The translations under genes and the position numbers were made by a program. The notes beneath the pieces are model-generated. The model had not been told where the DNA came from. It did no database searches and saw only the letters and a list, made by a program, of their open reading frames with translations. Source: Brevibacterium sp. W7.2 (lineage in GTDB: Bacteria; Actinomycetota; Actinomycetes; Actinomycetales; Brevibacteriaceae). From it: DNA of 64,000 bases. The stretch covers positions 2,666,001 to 2,730,000 of the forward strand of contig NZ_CP073089.1 of assembly GCF_018137945.1 (NCBI RefSeq). The letters are read 5' to 3'. Positions 31,940-40,946 of this stretch are shown here, piece after piece. The stretch's first letter is position 1. The number at the start of each line of letters is the position of its first letter.

Positions 31940-32265
31940 TCCTCGGCTGGGCGCTCCTCATCGGCGCGATCCTCCTCGAGGTCGCGGCGACCATCTGCCT
32001 GCGCGTGGCCTCGGTGGGCGGCTCGAAATGGTGGTACGCGGGTGTGGCCGGCGGCTACATCGTCTCCTTCAGCCTGCTCAGCCTCACCCTGCGCACCGGT
32101 TTCCCCCTCGGAGTTGCCTACGGGATCTGGGCGGCCACGGGTGTCGCGCTGACCGCGATCGCCGGACGCGTGCTCTTCCAGGAGCGCCTGACGAGACTCA
32201 TGGTCGCCGGCATCGGCCTCATCATCGTCGGTGTCCTCCTCATCGAGGTCGGCTCCGCACTCTGA
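31936..32265 (+). CDS. SMR-family exporter subunit
   Basis: A 109-residue SMR protein of normal length with four membrane helices. The conserved Glu is in IGAILLEVAATICLRVA, and helix 3 reads GVAYGIWAATGVALTAIAG. It is translated from an ATGA overlap behind GGAGGAG. With the preceding subunit it forms a paired SMR of the EbrAB/YkkCD kind, exporting cationic drugs or small organic cations. No guanidine riboswitch is recognisable upstream. Confidence 0.92.
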   Translation: MILGWALLIGAILLEVAATICLRVASVGGSKWWYAGVAGGYIVSFSLLSLTLRTGFPLGVAYGIWAATGVALTAIAGRVLFQERLTRLMVAGIGLIIVGVLLIEVGSAL

Positions 32266-32375
32266 TTTCAGCGGCTTCGGCCACGGCGGTTTCGATCCGC
32301 AGCCTCTGACCGTCGATCCGCGAAGCCGACGCTCGCCGCCGCCGCGGCACCACCTCGGCGCCGCGGCGGCTCACC

Positions 32376-33188
32376 TCACTGCGGGGCGGGCAGGTCGTAG
32401 TCGATGACGAGCGGGGCGTGATCCGACCAGCGCTCACCCCAGCTGTTCGCCCGGTCGACGGTGGCGACCGTCGCCGTTCCGGCCAGTCCCGGAGTGGCCA
32501 TGTGATAGTCGATGCGCCACCCGGCGTCGTTGTCGAAGGCCTGCCCGCGCATCGACCACCAGGTGTAGGGGCCGTCGATGTCACCGGCGAGCTGCCGGTG
32601 GACGTCGACGAAGCCGACATCGCCGAAGAACCCGTCGAAGTACGCGCGCTCCTCGGGCAGGAAGCCGGCCTTCTTCCGGTTCGCCTTCCAGTTCTTGAGG
32701 TCCCGTTCGGTGTGGCAGACGTTGAGGTCACCGGTGACGAGCACGTGGTCGGCGGTCGCGGCGAGCTGCGGCATCCGCTCGGTCATCCGGTCGAGGAACC
32801 GGTACTTGTCGTCCTGCTTCGGGGTGCCTGCCTCACCGGAGTGGACGTAGGCGGAGACGAGGGTGAGCAGAGTGCCGTCGCCGAGGCGGTAGTCCGTCTC
32901 CAGCCATCGTCCGGCCCGATCGAAGTAGCCGTCGGATCCGATCCCCTCACGCGTCTCCACGGGGGCGGTCTTCGCCATGACGGCGACCCCCGCCCGGCCC
33001 TTCGCCTCGGCGTCGTGGCTGATCGTCGTGTACCCGCTCTCCTCGAGGACACCGAGGGCGATGTCGTTGGCCGCGCGGACCTCCTGGAGGGTGATGAAGT
33101 CCGGAGCGGAGACATCGACCCAGGCGGGCATCCCCTTCCGCCAGGCTGCTCGGACTCCGTTGACGTTGACTGAGGCAATGCGAATCAT
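32376..33188 (-). CDS. xth: Exodeoxyribonuclease III
   Basis: A 270-residue AP endonuclease/3'-5' exonuclease of the EEP fold. The motifs are VNVNGVRAAWRKGM at the N-terminus, the metal-binding Glu in FITLQEVRA, VTGDLNVCH in the centre, GWRIDYHMAT and the C-terminal WSDHAPLVIDY. The start at 33188 matches the family N-terminus (MIRIASVNVNG). It acts in base-excision repair. It is divergent from a GNAT gene across 86 bp. Confidence 0.95.
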   Translation of the reverse strand: MIRIASVNVNGVRAAWRKGMPAWVDVSAPDFITLQEVRAANDIALGVLEESGYTTISHDAEAKGRAGVAVMAKTAPVETREGIGSDGYFDRAGRWLETDYRLGDGTLLTLVSAYVHSGEAGTPKQDDKYRFLDRMTERMPQLAATADHVLVTGDLNVCHTERDLKNWKANRKKAGFLPEERAYFDGFFGDVGFVDVHRQLAGDIDGPYTWWSMRGQAFDNDAGWRIDYHMATPGLAGTATVATVDRANSWGERWSDHAPLVIDYDLPAPQ

Positions 33189-33274
33189 GTGCTCTATGAT
33201 GACAGAGCGAACTACTCTTGCGCGCGCCGCGTTATAGGGTGGGATTTGAGAAACTGCCGACCTGAGGAGGCGCA

Positions 33275-33763
33275 ATGGCCGAAGAGGAGACTTTCGACGC
33301 CGAGGAGCTGAGCATCAGCCCGCTCGACGAAGTCGACGCCAGAGAGATGCGGGAATTCCTGCTCAGCGCCCAAGAGAACTTCTGGGGAGACCGCGACCTG
33401 CGCGCCGATCACGACGCGTACTGGTTCCGTCAGTTCGTCGCCTCCGGGCTCGTCGCGCGCTACCGCAGTCAGATCGTCGGCTACCTCCTCGGAGTCATCC
33501 CGCAGGAGGGTCCCGGCTACATCCACCTCGTCGCCGCGCACAAGGACTTCCGGCATCACGGCATCGGTCGTGAGCTCTACAAGCGATTCATCGACCATTC
33601 CCGCAAACTGCGCGTCGACTCGGTGCAGGCGACGACGATGCCCGACTCGTCGGGAGCGATCTCCTTCCACTCGTCGATGGGCTTCAGCGGTGAACTCGTC
33701 GAGGACTACGCCGGCCCCGGCAATCCCCGCGTGTTCTTCGAACTCAAGCTCGACCAGGACTGA
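33275..33763 (+). CDS. GNAT N-acetyltransferase
   Basis: A 162-residue single-domain GNAT protein. The acetyl-CoA-binding loop is AAHKDFRHHGIGRELYKRF (about 88-106) and the last beta-strand region is ISFHSSMGFSGE. A GAGGAGG site lies 4 bp before the ATG, and a TATAGG -10 candidate is at 33233-33238. The substrate is unknown. Confidence 0.88.
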   Translation: MAEEETFDAEELSISPLDEVDAREMREFLLSAQENFWGDRDLRADHDAYWFRQFVASGLVARYRSQIVGYLLGVIPQEGPGYIHLVAAHKDFRHHGIGRELYKRFIDHSRKLRVDSVQATTMPDSSGAISFHSSMGFSGELVEDYAGPGNPRVFFELKLDQD

Positions 33764-33779
33764 GTCTCCTCACAGCCTC

Positions 33780-33817
33780 GACGGCCCGGTCACCCGCAGC
33801 GCGGTGACCGGGCCGTC
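33780..33817 (+). terminator. Terminator after the GNAT gene
   Basis: A perfect 15-bp stem (gacggcccggtcacc/ggtgaccgggccgtc) with an 8-nt loop, starting 16 bp after the stop. Its position between convergent genes allows it to act in both directions. Confidence 0.75.
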
Positions 33818-33894
33818 GTCTTGCCGCCTCCCGGACCGCGAGACGGTGGCGGCACCGGGAGAGTCACGGCACCGGGAGAGTCCGGCGACGCGGG

Positions 33895-34605
33895 TCACAG
33901 CCCGCTGAGCAGTCGGATCGCCAGTGCCGCGATGACGCTCGCGGAGACGACTCCCCCGACCCGGCGACCGGTCGGTGAGAGGAGGAGACGTCCGGCACCG
34001 CGACCGATGAGGACGAGGACACAGTGCCAGGACGCCGAGGCGATGACGATGCCGGCCAGCAGGGCTGCGGAGTCTGCAGCACCGGCGGAGGCGGGCAGTC
34101 CGCCCGAGAGCACTACGGAGACGAAGTAGAGCAGCGGCCAGGGGTTGAGCCCGGTGAGGGTGAAGAAGAGCAGCGCCTCACGCAGCGCTGAGCGCGGTTC
34201 GCCCCTCGCGGCCAGGCCGCGCCTCGCACCCGGTTCGTCTGCTGTGCGGGGAACACCCCCCGCGGCAGGGTTCCTCCCCACGGCTGAGCCGTCGCTCGCG
34301 TCCGCATCGTCGTCCTCGCGCCGGAAGCCGTCGATGGCGGTCCGCCCGGCGAGGAAGAGGAGGAGACCCGCCCCGGCGACCGTCACCGGCACCTGCCACG
34401 GTGTGATCAGCCGGGCGGCCGCGGTCCCGCCGATCACCGCCGCAAGAGCGTAGAGCGCATCGGCGGTGACCGCTCCCGTCGCGGCGGCGAGACCGTGACG
34501 CAGCGAGGACGTCGCCGTGCGCTGGATGAGGAGCACGGCCACCGCGCCCACCGGGATCGCCAGTCCGAAGCCTGCCCAGAGTCCGAATCCGAAGGTTGCC
34601 CACAT
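33895..34605 (-). CDS. LysE-family exporter
   Basis: A 236-residue membrane protein of the LysE/RhtB amino-acid exporter family. The N-terminal helix WAGFGLAIPVGAVAVLLIQR carries the family signature. LTGLNPWPLLYF is the conserved NPK-like motif region with Lys replaced by Trp. About six helices are expected, with a long charged loop near 110-150. It is divergent from a LysR regulator, the classic LysE/LysG layout for basic amino-acid export. The start could also be 34629; neither has a well-spaced ribosome site. Confidence 0.86.
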   Translation of the reverse strand: MWATFGFGLWAGFGLAIPVGAVAVLLIQRTATSSLRHGLAAATGAVTADALYALAAVIGGTAAARLITPWQVPVTVAGAGLLLFLAGRTAIDGFRREDDDADASDGSAVGRNPAAGGVPRTADEPGARRGLAARGEPRSALREALLFFTLTGLNPWPLLYFVSVVLSGGLPASAGAADSAALLAGIVIASASWHCVLVLIGRGAGRLLLSPTGRRVGGVVSASVIAALAIRLLSGL

Positions 34606-34648
34606 GCCTCCACCGTGCCCGGTGCGCATCGTGTGCGTCCATCGAATA

Positions 34649-34673
34649 ATTCACGACGAACTGTACAGTGAAT
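34649..34673. promoter_or_regulatory. Probable LysR operator between lysE and lysR genes
   Basis: The inverted repeat ATTCAC-N13-GTGAAT spans 34649-34673 and encloses the palindrome ACTGTACAGT (34660-34669). TACAGT (34664-34669) also fits a -10 that ends 8 bp before the lysR-type ATG. A regulator bound here could repress its own gene while controlling the exporter. Confidence 0.6.
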
Positions 34674-34677
34674 CACT

Positions 34678-35640
34678 ATGATCGACCCGCGCCTCAAATC
34701 GCTCGCCGCCGTCCGCGACACCGGCACGGTCACCGCGGCCGCCGCTCTCCTCCACGTCACGCCGTCGACGATCTCCCAGCACCTGCGCGGACTCGCCCGC
34801 GTCGTCGGTGCCGATCTCGTCGAACCCGTCGGTCGCAATGTCAGGCTCACTCCCGCCGCCGAGGTGGTCCTCGCGCATGCGACGGCACTCAACGCCGAGT
34901 GGGAGCGCACTCTCGCCGACCTCGCAGCGCTGCGGGCAGCCGGCCGCGCCCGGCTGCGGATCTCCGCCGTCGCCTCGGCGATCGTCGCCCTCGTCTGTCC
35001 CGCGGTGGCCCGGCTGCCGGAGGTCGCGGTGGAGATCGGTGAGGACGCGGTGCGCGACCGGTTCCGCATGCTCGCCGAGTCCGAGACGGACATCGTCGTG
35101 ACGCTGGACGCCACACCCCCGGACACCGCTCTCGCGACGTCGGCCGATACGGCCCGCACGGCGGCGCCGGCCGACGACGGCGGGGCCTGGGAGGTGCGCG
35201 AGCTGCTCACCGAGCCCCTCGACGTCATCGTCGGACCCGGGCATCGGCTCGCGGGCAGCGAGCGGGTCGGACTCTCCGCTCTCGCCGCGGAGACATGGAT
35301 CGGCGCCGGTGACCTCATCGACCAGCAGGCCCTCTTCCTCCGCCTCTGCGCCCAGGCGGGATTCACCCCTCACCTGCGGCACGACGCCCTCGACTGGGGT
35401 GCGATCATCGCCCTCGTCGAATACGGGCACGGCATCGCCCTGCTCCCCCGCACGATCAGGATCGCCCCGGATGCCGGGGTCCGTCGTCTCGAGCTGGGCT
35501 GGCCGGACTCCCCCACCGTGCCGCACCGACGCCTGCGCGCCTACATCCGCGCCGGCAGCGCCACCCATCCGACGATCGCCGCCGGACTCGAGGCGCTCAC
35601 CGCGGAGGGGCGGCGACTGACGGACACCGGCGCACGGTGA
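34678..35640 (+). CDS. LysR-family regulator, ArgP/LysG type
   Basis: A 320-residue LysR-type regulator. The N-terminal winged helix-turn-helix is clear (LAAVRDTGTVTAAAALLHVTPSTISQHLRGL, residues about 9-39). It is followed by a long linker helix and a substrate-binding domain from about 95. The C-terminal YGHGIALLPR is a common LysR effector-domain feature. The gene has no ribosome site and a TACAGT -10 8 bp upstream, suggesting a leaderless message. It probably senses the amino acid exported by the divergent LysE-type protein (inference). Confidence 0.9.
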   Translation: MIDPRLKSLAAVRDTGTVTAAAALLHVTPSTISQHLRGLARVVGADLVEPVGRNVRLTPAAEVVLAHATALNAEWERTLADLAALRAAGRARLRISAVASAIVALVCPAVARLPEVAVEIGEDAVRDRFRMLAESETDIVVTLDATPPDTALATSADTARTAAPADDGGAWEVRELLTEPLDVIVGPGHRLAGSERVGLSALAAETWIGAGDLIDQQALFLRLCAQAGFTPHLRHDALDWGAIIALVEYGHGIALLPRTIRIAPDAGVRRLELGWPDSPTVPHRRLRAYIRAGSATHPTIAAGLEALTAEGRRLTDTGAR

Positions 35641-35697
35641 CCGGCACAGTGTGAACAGCCCTGCCTGACCGGTCGCCAACCGGTCTGGGGTGAATGC

Positions 35698-35728
35698 GGA
35701 AACGGCCCGGATCATCCGGGCCGTTTCC
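35698..35728. terminator. Terminator between lysR-type gene and folD
   Basis: ggaaacggcccgg (35698-35710) pairs perfectly with ccgggccgtttcc (35716-35728), with a 5-nt loop. On the minus strand it is followed directly by GCATTCAC. It can end folD and probably the convergent regulator gene as well. Confidence 0.8.
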
Positions 35729-35787
35729 ACTCGACGGTCTACGCTGGGCAGTCGCTCGACACTCGGCGCTCGACGATCGAGGTTCAG

Positions 35788-36669
35788 TCACTCGGCGGAG
35801 CGTGCCGCCATGTCGACGACGTTCTGCAGCAGCAGGGCCCGGGTCATCGGACCGACGCCACCGGGGTTGGGCGAGATCCACCCGGCCACCTCGGCGACAC
35901 CGGGATCGACGTCGCCGACGATCTTCGACTTCCCGGTCTCGGGGTCCTCCTCCCGGGAGACGCCGACGTCGAGGACGATCGCGCCGGGCTTGACGTCCTC
36001 GGGCTTGACGAGGCGCGGGGACCCGGCGGCGGCGACGATGATATCGGCCTGGGCGAGCAGCTCCGGCAGATTCGTCGTTCCCGTGTGGGTCAGGGTGACC
36101 GTCGCGTTGTACTCCCGGCGGGTGAGCAGGGAGCCGATCGACCGGCCGACGGTGACGCCGCGGCCGATGACGACGACGTGCTTGCCGGGCAGGTCGATCC
36201 CGTTGCGCACCATGAGTTCGATGACACCGCGCGGTGTGCACGGCAGCGGCGTCGTGATCTTCCGGCTGACGTTGAGCATGAGACGGCCGAGGTTCGTCGG
36301 GTGGAGTCCGTCGGCGTCCTTGGCCGGGTCGATGCGCTCGAGGACGGCATCGGTGTCGATGTGGTCCGGCAGCGGCAGCTGGACGATGTAGCCGGTGCAG
36401 GCGTCGTTGGCGTTGAGCTCGTCGATGACCGCGAAGAGCTCGTCCTGGGTGATCGTCTCGGGCAGGTCGCGGCGGATCGACTCGATGCCGATCTCGGCGC
36501 AGTCGCGGTGCTTGCCGGCGACGTACCACTTCGACCCGGGATCGTCGCCGACGAGGACGGTGCCGAGTCCGGGGACGATGCCCTGTGCGGCGAGACGGGC
36601 CACCTCGGCGCGCATCTCGTCCTTCATCTGCGCTGCGACGGCCTTGCCGTCGAGGATCTGCGCTGCCAT
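35788..36669 (-). CDS. folD: Bifunctional methylenetetrahydrofolate dehydrogenase/cyclohydrolase
   Basis: A 293-residue FolD that interconverts methylene-, methenyl- and 10-formyl-tetrahydrofolate with NADP. The catalytic Lys53 is in [26 protein letters not shown] and [14 protein letters not shown] form the folate site. [18 protein letters not shown] is the nucleotide-binding loop, and the C-terminus has [15 protein letters not shown]. It overlaps glyA by 1 bp, placing two consecutive one-carbon enzymes in one operon. Confidence 0.97.
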   Translation of the reverse strand: MAAQILDGKAVAAQMKDEMRAEVARLAAQGIVPGLGTVLVGDDPGSKWYVAGKHRDCAEIGIESIRRDLPETITQDELFAVIDELNANDACTGYIVQLPLPDHIDTDAVLERIDPAKDADGLHPTNLGRLMLNVSRKITTPLPCTPRGVIELMVRNGIDLPGKHVVVIGRGVTVGRSIGSLLTRREYNATVTLTHTGTTNLPELLAQADIIVAAAGSPRLVKPEDVKPGAIVLDVGVSREEDPETGKSKIVGDVDPGVAEVAGWISPNPGGVGPMTRALLLQNVVDMAARSAE

Positions 36670-37943
36670 CAGTACTGCTCCAGTCCTTCGTAGAGGGGGA
36701 AGTCGTCGCTGAGCTTCTTCACGCGGGCGGCGAGCGCCTCGACGTCGGCGCCGGGCTTGAGCGCCTCGGCGATGACGTCGGCGACCTCGGTGAACTCCTT
36801 GTCGCCGAAACCGCGGGTCGCGAGCGCCGGGGTGCCGATCCGCAGCCCCGAGGTGACCATCGGCGGACGCGGATCGAAGGGCACGGCGTTGCGGTTGACG
36901 GTGATGCCGACCTCGTGGAGGAGGTCCTCGGCCTGCTGGCCGTCGAGGGCGGAGTTGCGGAGGTCGACGAGGACGAGGTGGACGTCGGTGCCGCCGGTGA
37001 GCACGGTGGCACCCGCCTCGGCGACATCAGCGGCGAGGAGGCGATCGGCGAGGATCTGCGCGCCGCGGACGGTGCGCTCCTGCCGGTCGCGGAACTCCTC
37101 GGAGGCGGCGAGCTTGAAGGCCACGGCCTTCGCGGCGATGACATGCATGAGGGGTCCGCCCTGCTGGCCGGGGAAGACGGCCGAGTTGAGCTTCTTCGCG
37201 TACTCCTCCTTGCCGAGGATGAAGCCCGACCGGGGTCCGCCGATCGTCTTGTGCACCGTCGAGGAGACGACATCGGCGAAGGGCACCGGGTTGGGGTGGA
37301 GTCCGGCAGCGACGAGACCGGCGAAGTGGGCCATGTCCACCCACAGCTTCGCTCCGACCTCGTCGGCGATGTCGCGGAAGGCCTGGAAGTCGAGCTGGCG
37401 GGGGTACGCCGACCATCCGGCGACGATGACCTCGGGGCGGTGGTCGAGGGCCTTCTGCCGCACCTGGTCCATGTCGATGCGGTACGTGTCGGGGTCGACC
37501 TCGTACGACGCCACATCGTAGAGGCGACCGGAGAAGTTGATCTTCATGCCGTGGGTGAGGTGGCCGCCGTGGGCGAGCGAGAGGCCGAGCATCTTGTCGC
37601 CCTGACGGGCGAGCGCGTGCATGACAGCGGCATTGGCCGAGGCTCCGGAGTGCGGCTGGACGTTGGCGTACTCGGCGCCGAAGAGGCTCTTGGCGCGGTC
37701 GATCGCGAGGTCCTCGGCGATGTCGACGAACTCGCAGCCGCCGTAGTAGCGCTTGCCCGGGTACCCTTCCGCATACTTGTTCGTCAGCACCGACCCCTGC
37801 GCCTCGAGAACGGCGCGCGGCACGAAGTTCTCCGAGGCGATCATCTCAAGCGTCGACCGCTGTCGCCCCAGCTCGAGGTCGAGGACTTCGGCGATCTGCG
37901 GGTCGATGTCTGCAAGCGAAGCCTGCAGCGAGGATTCGGACAT
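36669..37943 (-). CDS. glyA: Serine hydroxymethyltransferase
   Basis: A 424-residue PLP enzyme that converts serine and tetrahydrofolate to glycine and methylene-tetrahydrofolate. The PLP lysine is Lys232 in [40 protein letters not shown] and [10 protein letters not shown] are the other signatures. AGGAG precedes the ATG at 7 bp. It is followed immediately by folD, which uses its product. The 288-bp gap to purU holds no recognised riboswitch. Confidence 0.97.
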   Translation of the reverse strand: MSESSLQASLADIDPQIAEVLDLELGRQRSTLEMIASENFVPRAVLEAQGSVLTNKYAEGYPGKRYYGGCEFVDIAEDLAIDRAKSLFGAEYANVQPHSGASANAAVMHALARQGDKMLGLSLAHGGHLTHGMKINFSGRLYDVASYEVDPDTYRIDMDQVRQKALDHRPEVIVAGWSAYPRQLDFQAFRDIADEVGAKLWVDMAHFAGLVAAGLHPNPVPFADVVSSTVHKTIGGPRSGFILGKEEYAKKLNSAVFPGQQGGPLMHVIAAKAVAFKLAASEEFRDRQERTVRGAQILADRLLAADVAEAGATVLTGGTDVHLVLVDLRNSALDGQQAEDLLHEVGITVNRNAVPFDPRPPMVTSGLRIGTPALATRGFGDKEFTEVADVIAEALKPGADVEALAARVKKLSDDFPLYEGLEQY

Positions 37944-38218
37944 GGTTGCACTCCTGTGGCGTCGAGATTCGGCGGCGCGGTCTTCCCCCGCGCGCGTTCC
38001 GAGGCAATGCTAACAGCGAAGCCCCGGCCCCCGCCCGGCCGCCCGTCTGCCGGAAGCCCGGGATGGTGCGGGTCCAAGCGGCCCGCCCGGGTCGCCGCTG
38101 GGGTCGCCGCTGAGGCCGTCTGCGCGGTCGTCTGGACAGCAGGCCGACAGCCGCGTTGTCACTGCTGCCTGCGCTGCCGGATGTCGGACGGCTGACCGGG
38201 GACGATGTCGCACCCGAT

Positions 38219-38224
38219 TAGACT
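38219..38224 (+). promoter_or_regulatory. -10 box of leaderless purU
   Basis: TAGACT ends 7 bp before the purU ATG, and no ribosome site is visible. The rest of the 288-bp glyA-purU gap shows nothing I can name. Confidence 0.5.
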
Positions 38225-38231
38225 CGCGGCT

Positions 38232-39083
38232 ATGAGCGAAGAATGGATCCTGCGAGTCACCTGCCCCGATGCGACCGGAGTCGTCCACGCCGTGACCGGG
38301 GCGCTGGCCGGGCTCGGTGCGAACATCACCGAATCGCAGCAGTTCTCCTCCCCCGACTCCCACCAGTTCTTCCTCCGCGTCCACTTCACGACCCCGGCTC
38401 CCGTGAGTGAGGCGGACCTGGAGACGGCCCTCGCCGAGGCGGCCGCCCGGTTCTCGATGACGCTCGGTCTCCAGCCCGCACAGAAGCGCACCCGCACCCT
38501 CGTCCTCGTCTCGAAGGCCGCCCACTGCCTCAACACCCTCCTCTTCCAGCAGAGCGCGGGCCAGCTGCCCATCGACATCGTCGCCGTCGCCGGCAACCAC
38601 GATGCGCTGCGCCCCCTCGCCGAGTTCCACGGCCACGACTTCCACCACATCCCCATCACCCCGGAGACGAAGGAGACCGCCGAGGCGCAGCTGCGTCGCC
38701 TCGTCACCGACCTCGACGTCGAACTCATCGTCCTCGCCCGCTACATGCAGATCCTCTCCCCCGACCTCTGCGCGGCGCTCGAGGGCCGGGTCATCAACAT
38801 CCACCATTCGTTCCTGCCGAGCTTCAAGGGCGCCAAGCCCTATCATCAGGCGCACGCCCGCGGGGTGAAGATCATCGGAGCGACCGCCCACTACGTCACC
38901 CCCGACCTCGACGAGGGCCCGATCATCGAACAGGACGTCGCCCGCGTCGACCACAACCGCAACATCGCCGACTTCGTCGCCCGCGGCCAGGACGTCGAGG
39001 CGGCCGTGCTCGCCCGTGCGGTCCGCTGGCACGCGGAGGGCCGCGTCCTCATGGACGGTCATCGCACTGTCGTCTTCGACTGA
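38232..39083 (+). CDS. purU: Formyltetrahydrofolate deformylase
   Basis: A 283-residue enzyme that hydrolyses 10-formyl-tetrahydrofolate to formate and tetrahydrofolate, balancing the one-carbon pool. The N-terminal 85 residues are an ACT domain (LRVTCPDATGVVHAVTGALA), and the remainder is the formyltransferase-like domain. The catalytic region includes VAGNHDALRPLAE, INIHHSFLPSFKGAKPY and GATAHYVTPDLDEGPIIEQD. It is divergent from glyA-folD, so the genes that make and drain one-carbon folates face each other. Confidence 0.96.
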   Translation: MSEEWILRVTCPDATGVVHAVTGALAGLGANITESQQFSSPDSHQFFLRVHFTTPAPVSEADLETALAEAAARFSMTLGLQPAQKRTRTLVLVSKAAHCLNTLLFQQSAGQLPIDIVAVAGNHDALRPLAEFHGHDFHHIPITPETKETAEAQLRRLVTDLDVELIVLARYMQILSPDLCAALEGRVINIHHSFLPSFKGAKPYHQAHARGVKIIGATAHYVTPDLDEGPIIEQDVARVDHNRNIADFVARGQDVEAAVLARAVRWHAEGRVLMDGHRTVVFD

Positions 39084-39090
39084 CCCCACG

Positions 39091-39205
39091 CCGCACCGCC
39101 TCGGCGGGCATCGTCACGGGCCACCGCCTCGGCGGGGAACGTCCCCACGGCCCACCGAGGCGAGGATCGTCCCCATGGCCCACCGAGGCGGGCATCACCG
39201 CTCGC
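39091..39205. repeat. Imperfect tandem repeat after purU
   Basis: About four copies of a 26-31-bp unit containing ccaccg(cctcgg/aggcg)cgggcatcgtcccc lie between purU and the next gene. Copies differ at several positions. No coding frame is supported and no function is apparent. Confidence 0.6.
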
Positions 39206-39323
39206 TCACGGGGCGGTGCGGACCCAGCCCGCTCTCCGCCCTCCGCCGTCGACGCAACCGGCCCCGGTGGTGCGGTTCTGACACAATTGCGCCGCACACG
39301 GGTCCCGGGCGGTCAACCTGGGC

Positions 39324-39329
39324 TACCGT
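39324..39329 (+). promoter_or_regulatory. -10 box of the adenylate-forming enzyme gene
   Basis: TACCGT ends 6 bp before the ATG at 39336, and no ribosome site is visible. Confidence 0.4.
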
Positions 39330-39335
39330 TCGACT

Positions 39336-40946
39336 ATGAGTGAGACTCACCTGCGGCGCCTGCCGATCCCCCGCGGACCGATCAACCTCGCCCGCCAAGC
39401 CCTGCTGCGCACCGCGAACCTCGGCCTGACGGCCGCCTACGGCACGTACCGGCTCCACCCGGCGATCTGGCGCTTCACCGCCCGGCACTACTCGCCGAAG
39501 CTCGAGCCCTTCGCCCGGCTCAACGCGTGGATGATCTGCCAGCAGGCCTCCCTCGACGTGCCCGCCTACCAGGACTACCTCGCGCGCACCGGGTTCACGT
39601 TCACGTGGTGGGACCTCGAGGCCTACACTCCGACGTCGAAGGACGACTTCGTCCGCGTCTACAGCGAGGAGCACCGCTGCTGGGGCGGGCGGATCGAGCG
39701 GATCGGCACGGTCGTCGACGAGTCCTCGGGCTCCTCGGGCACGCCGTTCAACTGGATGCGGTCGAAGCGCGAGCTCGACACCGTCCACAAGAACGTCGCC
39801 GGGTATGTGACGATGCTCTTCGGGGATGCGGACCTCTTCTGCATCAACGCGTTCTCGATGGGCGCGTGGGCGACGGGGACGAACACGGGCCTGGCGATGG
39901 CGAAGGTCGCGATGGTGAAGAACACCGGACCCGACCTCGAGAAGATCCTCGACACGATGCGCCACTTCGGCCCCGGCCACACGTACCTCATCAGTGCCTA
40001 TCCCCCGTTCCTCAAGCACCTCGTCGACCGCATGGACGCCGAGCCGGGAGTCTGGGACGAGTACCGGATCAACGGCTTCGTCGGCGGGGAGGCGATGACC
40101 GAGGGCCTGCGCGACTATCTCGAGCAGCGGTTCCACCGGGTCTACTCCGGGTACGGGGCCTCGGATCTCACGATCGGCATGGCCGGGGAGTCCGACCTCT
40201 CCGTCGTCATCCGCCGGGCCCTGGCCCATGACCTCGCCTTCCGCGCCGAGGTGCTCGGCCCCGAGGAGTCCCGCGTGCCCATGGTCTTCCAGTACAACCC
40301 CCTCGAGACCTACCTCGAGACGACGGCCGACGGGGAACTCGTCGCGACGATCAACTCGGCATCGGTGATGAGTCCCCGGCTGCGCTACAACATCGGCGAC
40401 GAGGCAAAGCTCATCGACTTCCCGACGATGGTCGAGCTCACCCGCGCCCACCACGAGCTCGCCCGGCAGTGCTCACAGGCCTTCGCCGACAACGGAATGA
40501 AGCTGCCGTTCGTCCTCCTCTTCGGCCGGTCGGATTCGACGATCTCTTATATGGGTGCCAACATCTACCCGCTCGACATCGAGAACGGCCTCTACCGGGA
40601 CAACCCACGCGCCCACCTCATCGAGTCCTTCCGCATCGAACTGCGCGAACTCGCCGACCACGAGCACCGCCCCGCCCTCCACATCCAACTCCGCGAGACC
40701 GGCGCCGAAGGGAACGAGGAGCTGAGCGCCGGCGAGCGCGAGGAGCTCGCCGAGACCATCCGGGCCGGCGTGCTCGGCCATCTCGCCTCGGTGTCCAGGG
40801 ACTTCGCGCAGAGCATGAAGGAGGATCCGACGACAGCAGAGCTCGAGATCGAGATCCACGACTTCGGCACCGGTCCCTTCGCCACCGCCTCGACGAAGAT
40901 CAAGAACGTCTACCTCCAACCCAAGGAGAGCAATGCGATCGAATGA
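39336..40946 (+). CDS. PaaK/CapK-like adenylate-forming enzyme
   Basis: A 536-residue member of the adenylate-forming superfamily, closest by eye to the phenylacetate-CoA ligase/CapK/F390 synthetase branch. The N-terminal ASLDVPAYQDYLAR resembles the start of that branch. The phosphate-binding loop is VVDESSGSSGTPFNWMRS near 128-145. YSGYGASDLTIG stands where the branch has its A5 motif, and ISYMGANIYPLDIE is the C-terminal lid hinge. It would activate a carboxylic acid as acyl-AMP and perhaps transfer it to a thiol. The acid is unknown. It overlaps the next gene by 14 bp. Confidence 0.8.
   Translation: MSETHLRRLPIPRGPINLARQALLRTANLGLTAAYGTYRLHPAIWRFTARHYSPKLEPFARLNAWMICQQASLDVPAYQDYLARTGFTFTWWDLEAYTPTSKDDFVRVYSEEHRCWGGRIERIGTVVDESSGSSGTPFNWMRSKRELDTVHKNVAGYVTMLFGDADLFCINAFSMGAWATGTNTGLAMAKVAMVKNTGPDLEKILDTMRHFGPGHTYLISAYPPFLKHLVDRMDAEPGVWDEYRINGFVGGEAMTEGLRDYLEQRFHRVYSGYGASDLTIGMAGESDLSVVIRRALAHDLAFRAEVLGPEESRVPMVFQYNPLETYLETTADGELVATINSASVMSPRLRYNIGDEAKLIDFPTMVELTRAHHELARQCSQAFADNGMKLPFVLLFGRSDSTISYMGANIYPLDIENGLYRDNPRAHLIESFRIELRELADHEHRPALHIQLRETGAEGNEELSAGEREELAETIRAGVLGHLASVSRDFAQSMKEDPTTAELEIEIHDFGTGPFATASTKIKNVYLQPKESNAIE

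Noticed and set aside
37944..38231. Folate or glycine riboswitch between glyA and purU
   Set aside because: I could not recognise the conserved core of either class. A covariance search would decide.
39091..39205. The tandem repeat after purU as a regulator-binding array
   Set aside because: Copies are too degenerate and GC-rich, and similar strings occur as Thr-Glu-Ala codons elsewhere, so no regulatory claim is made.
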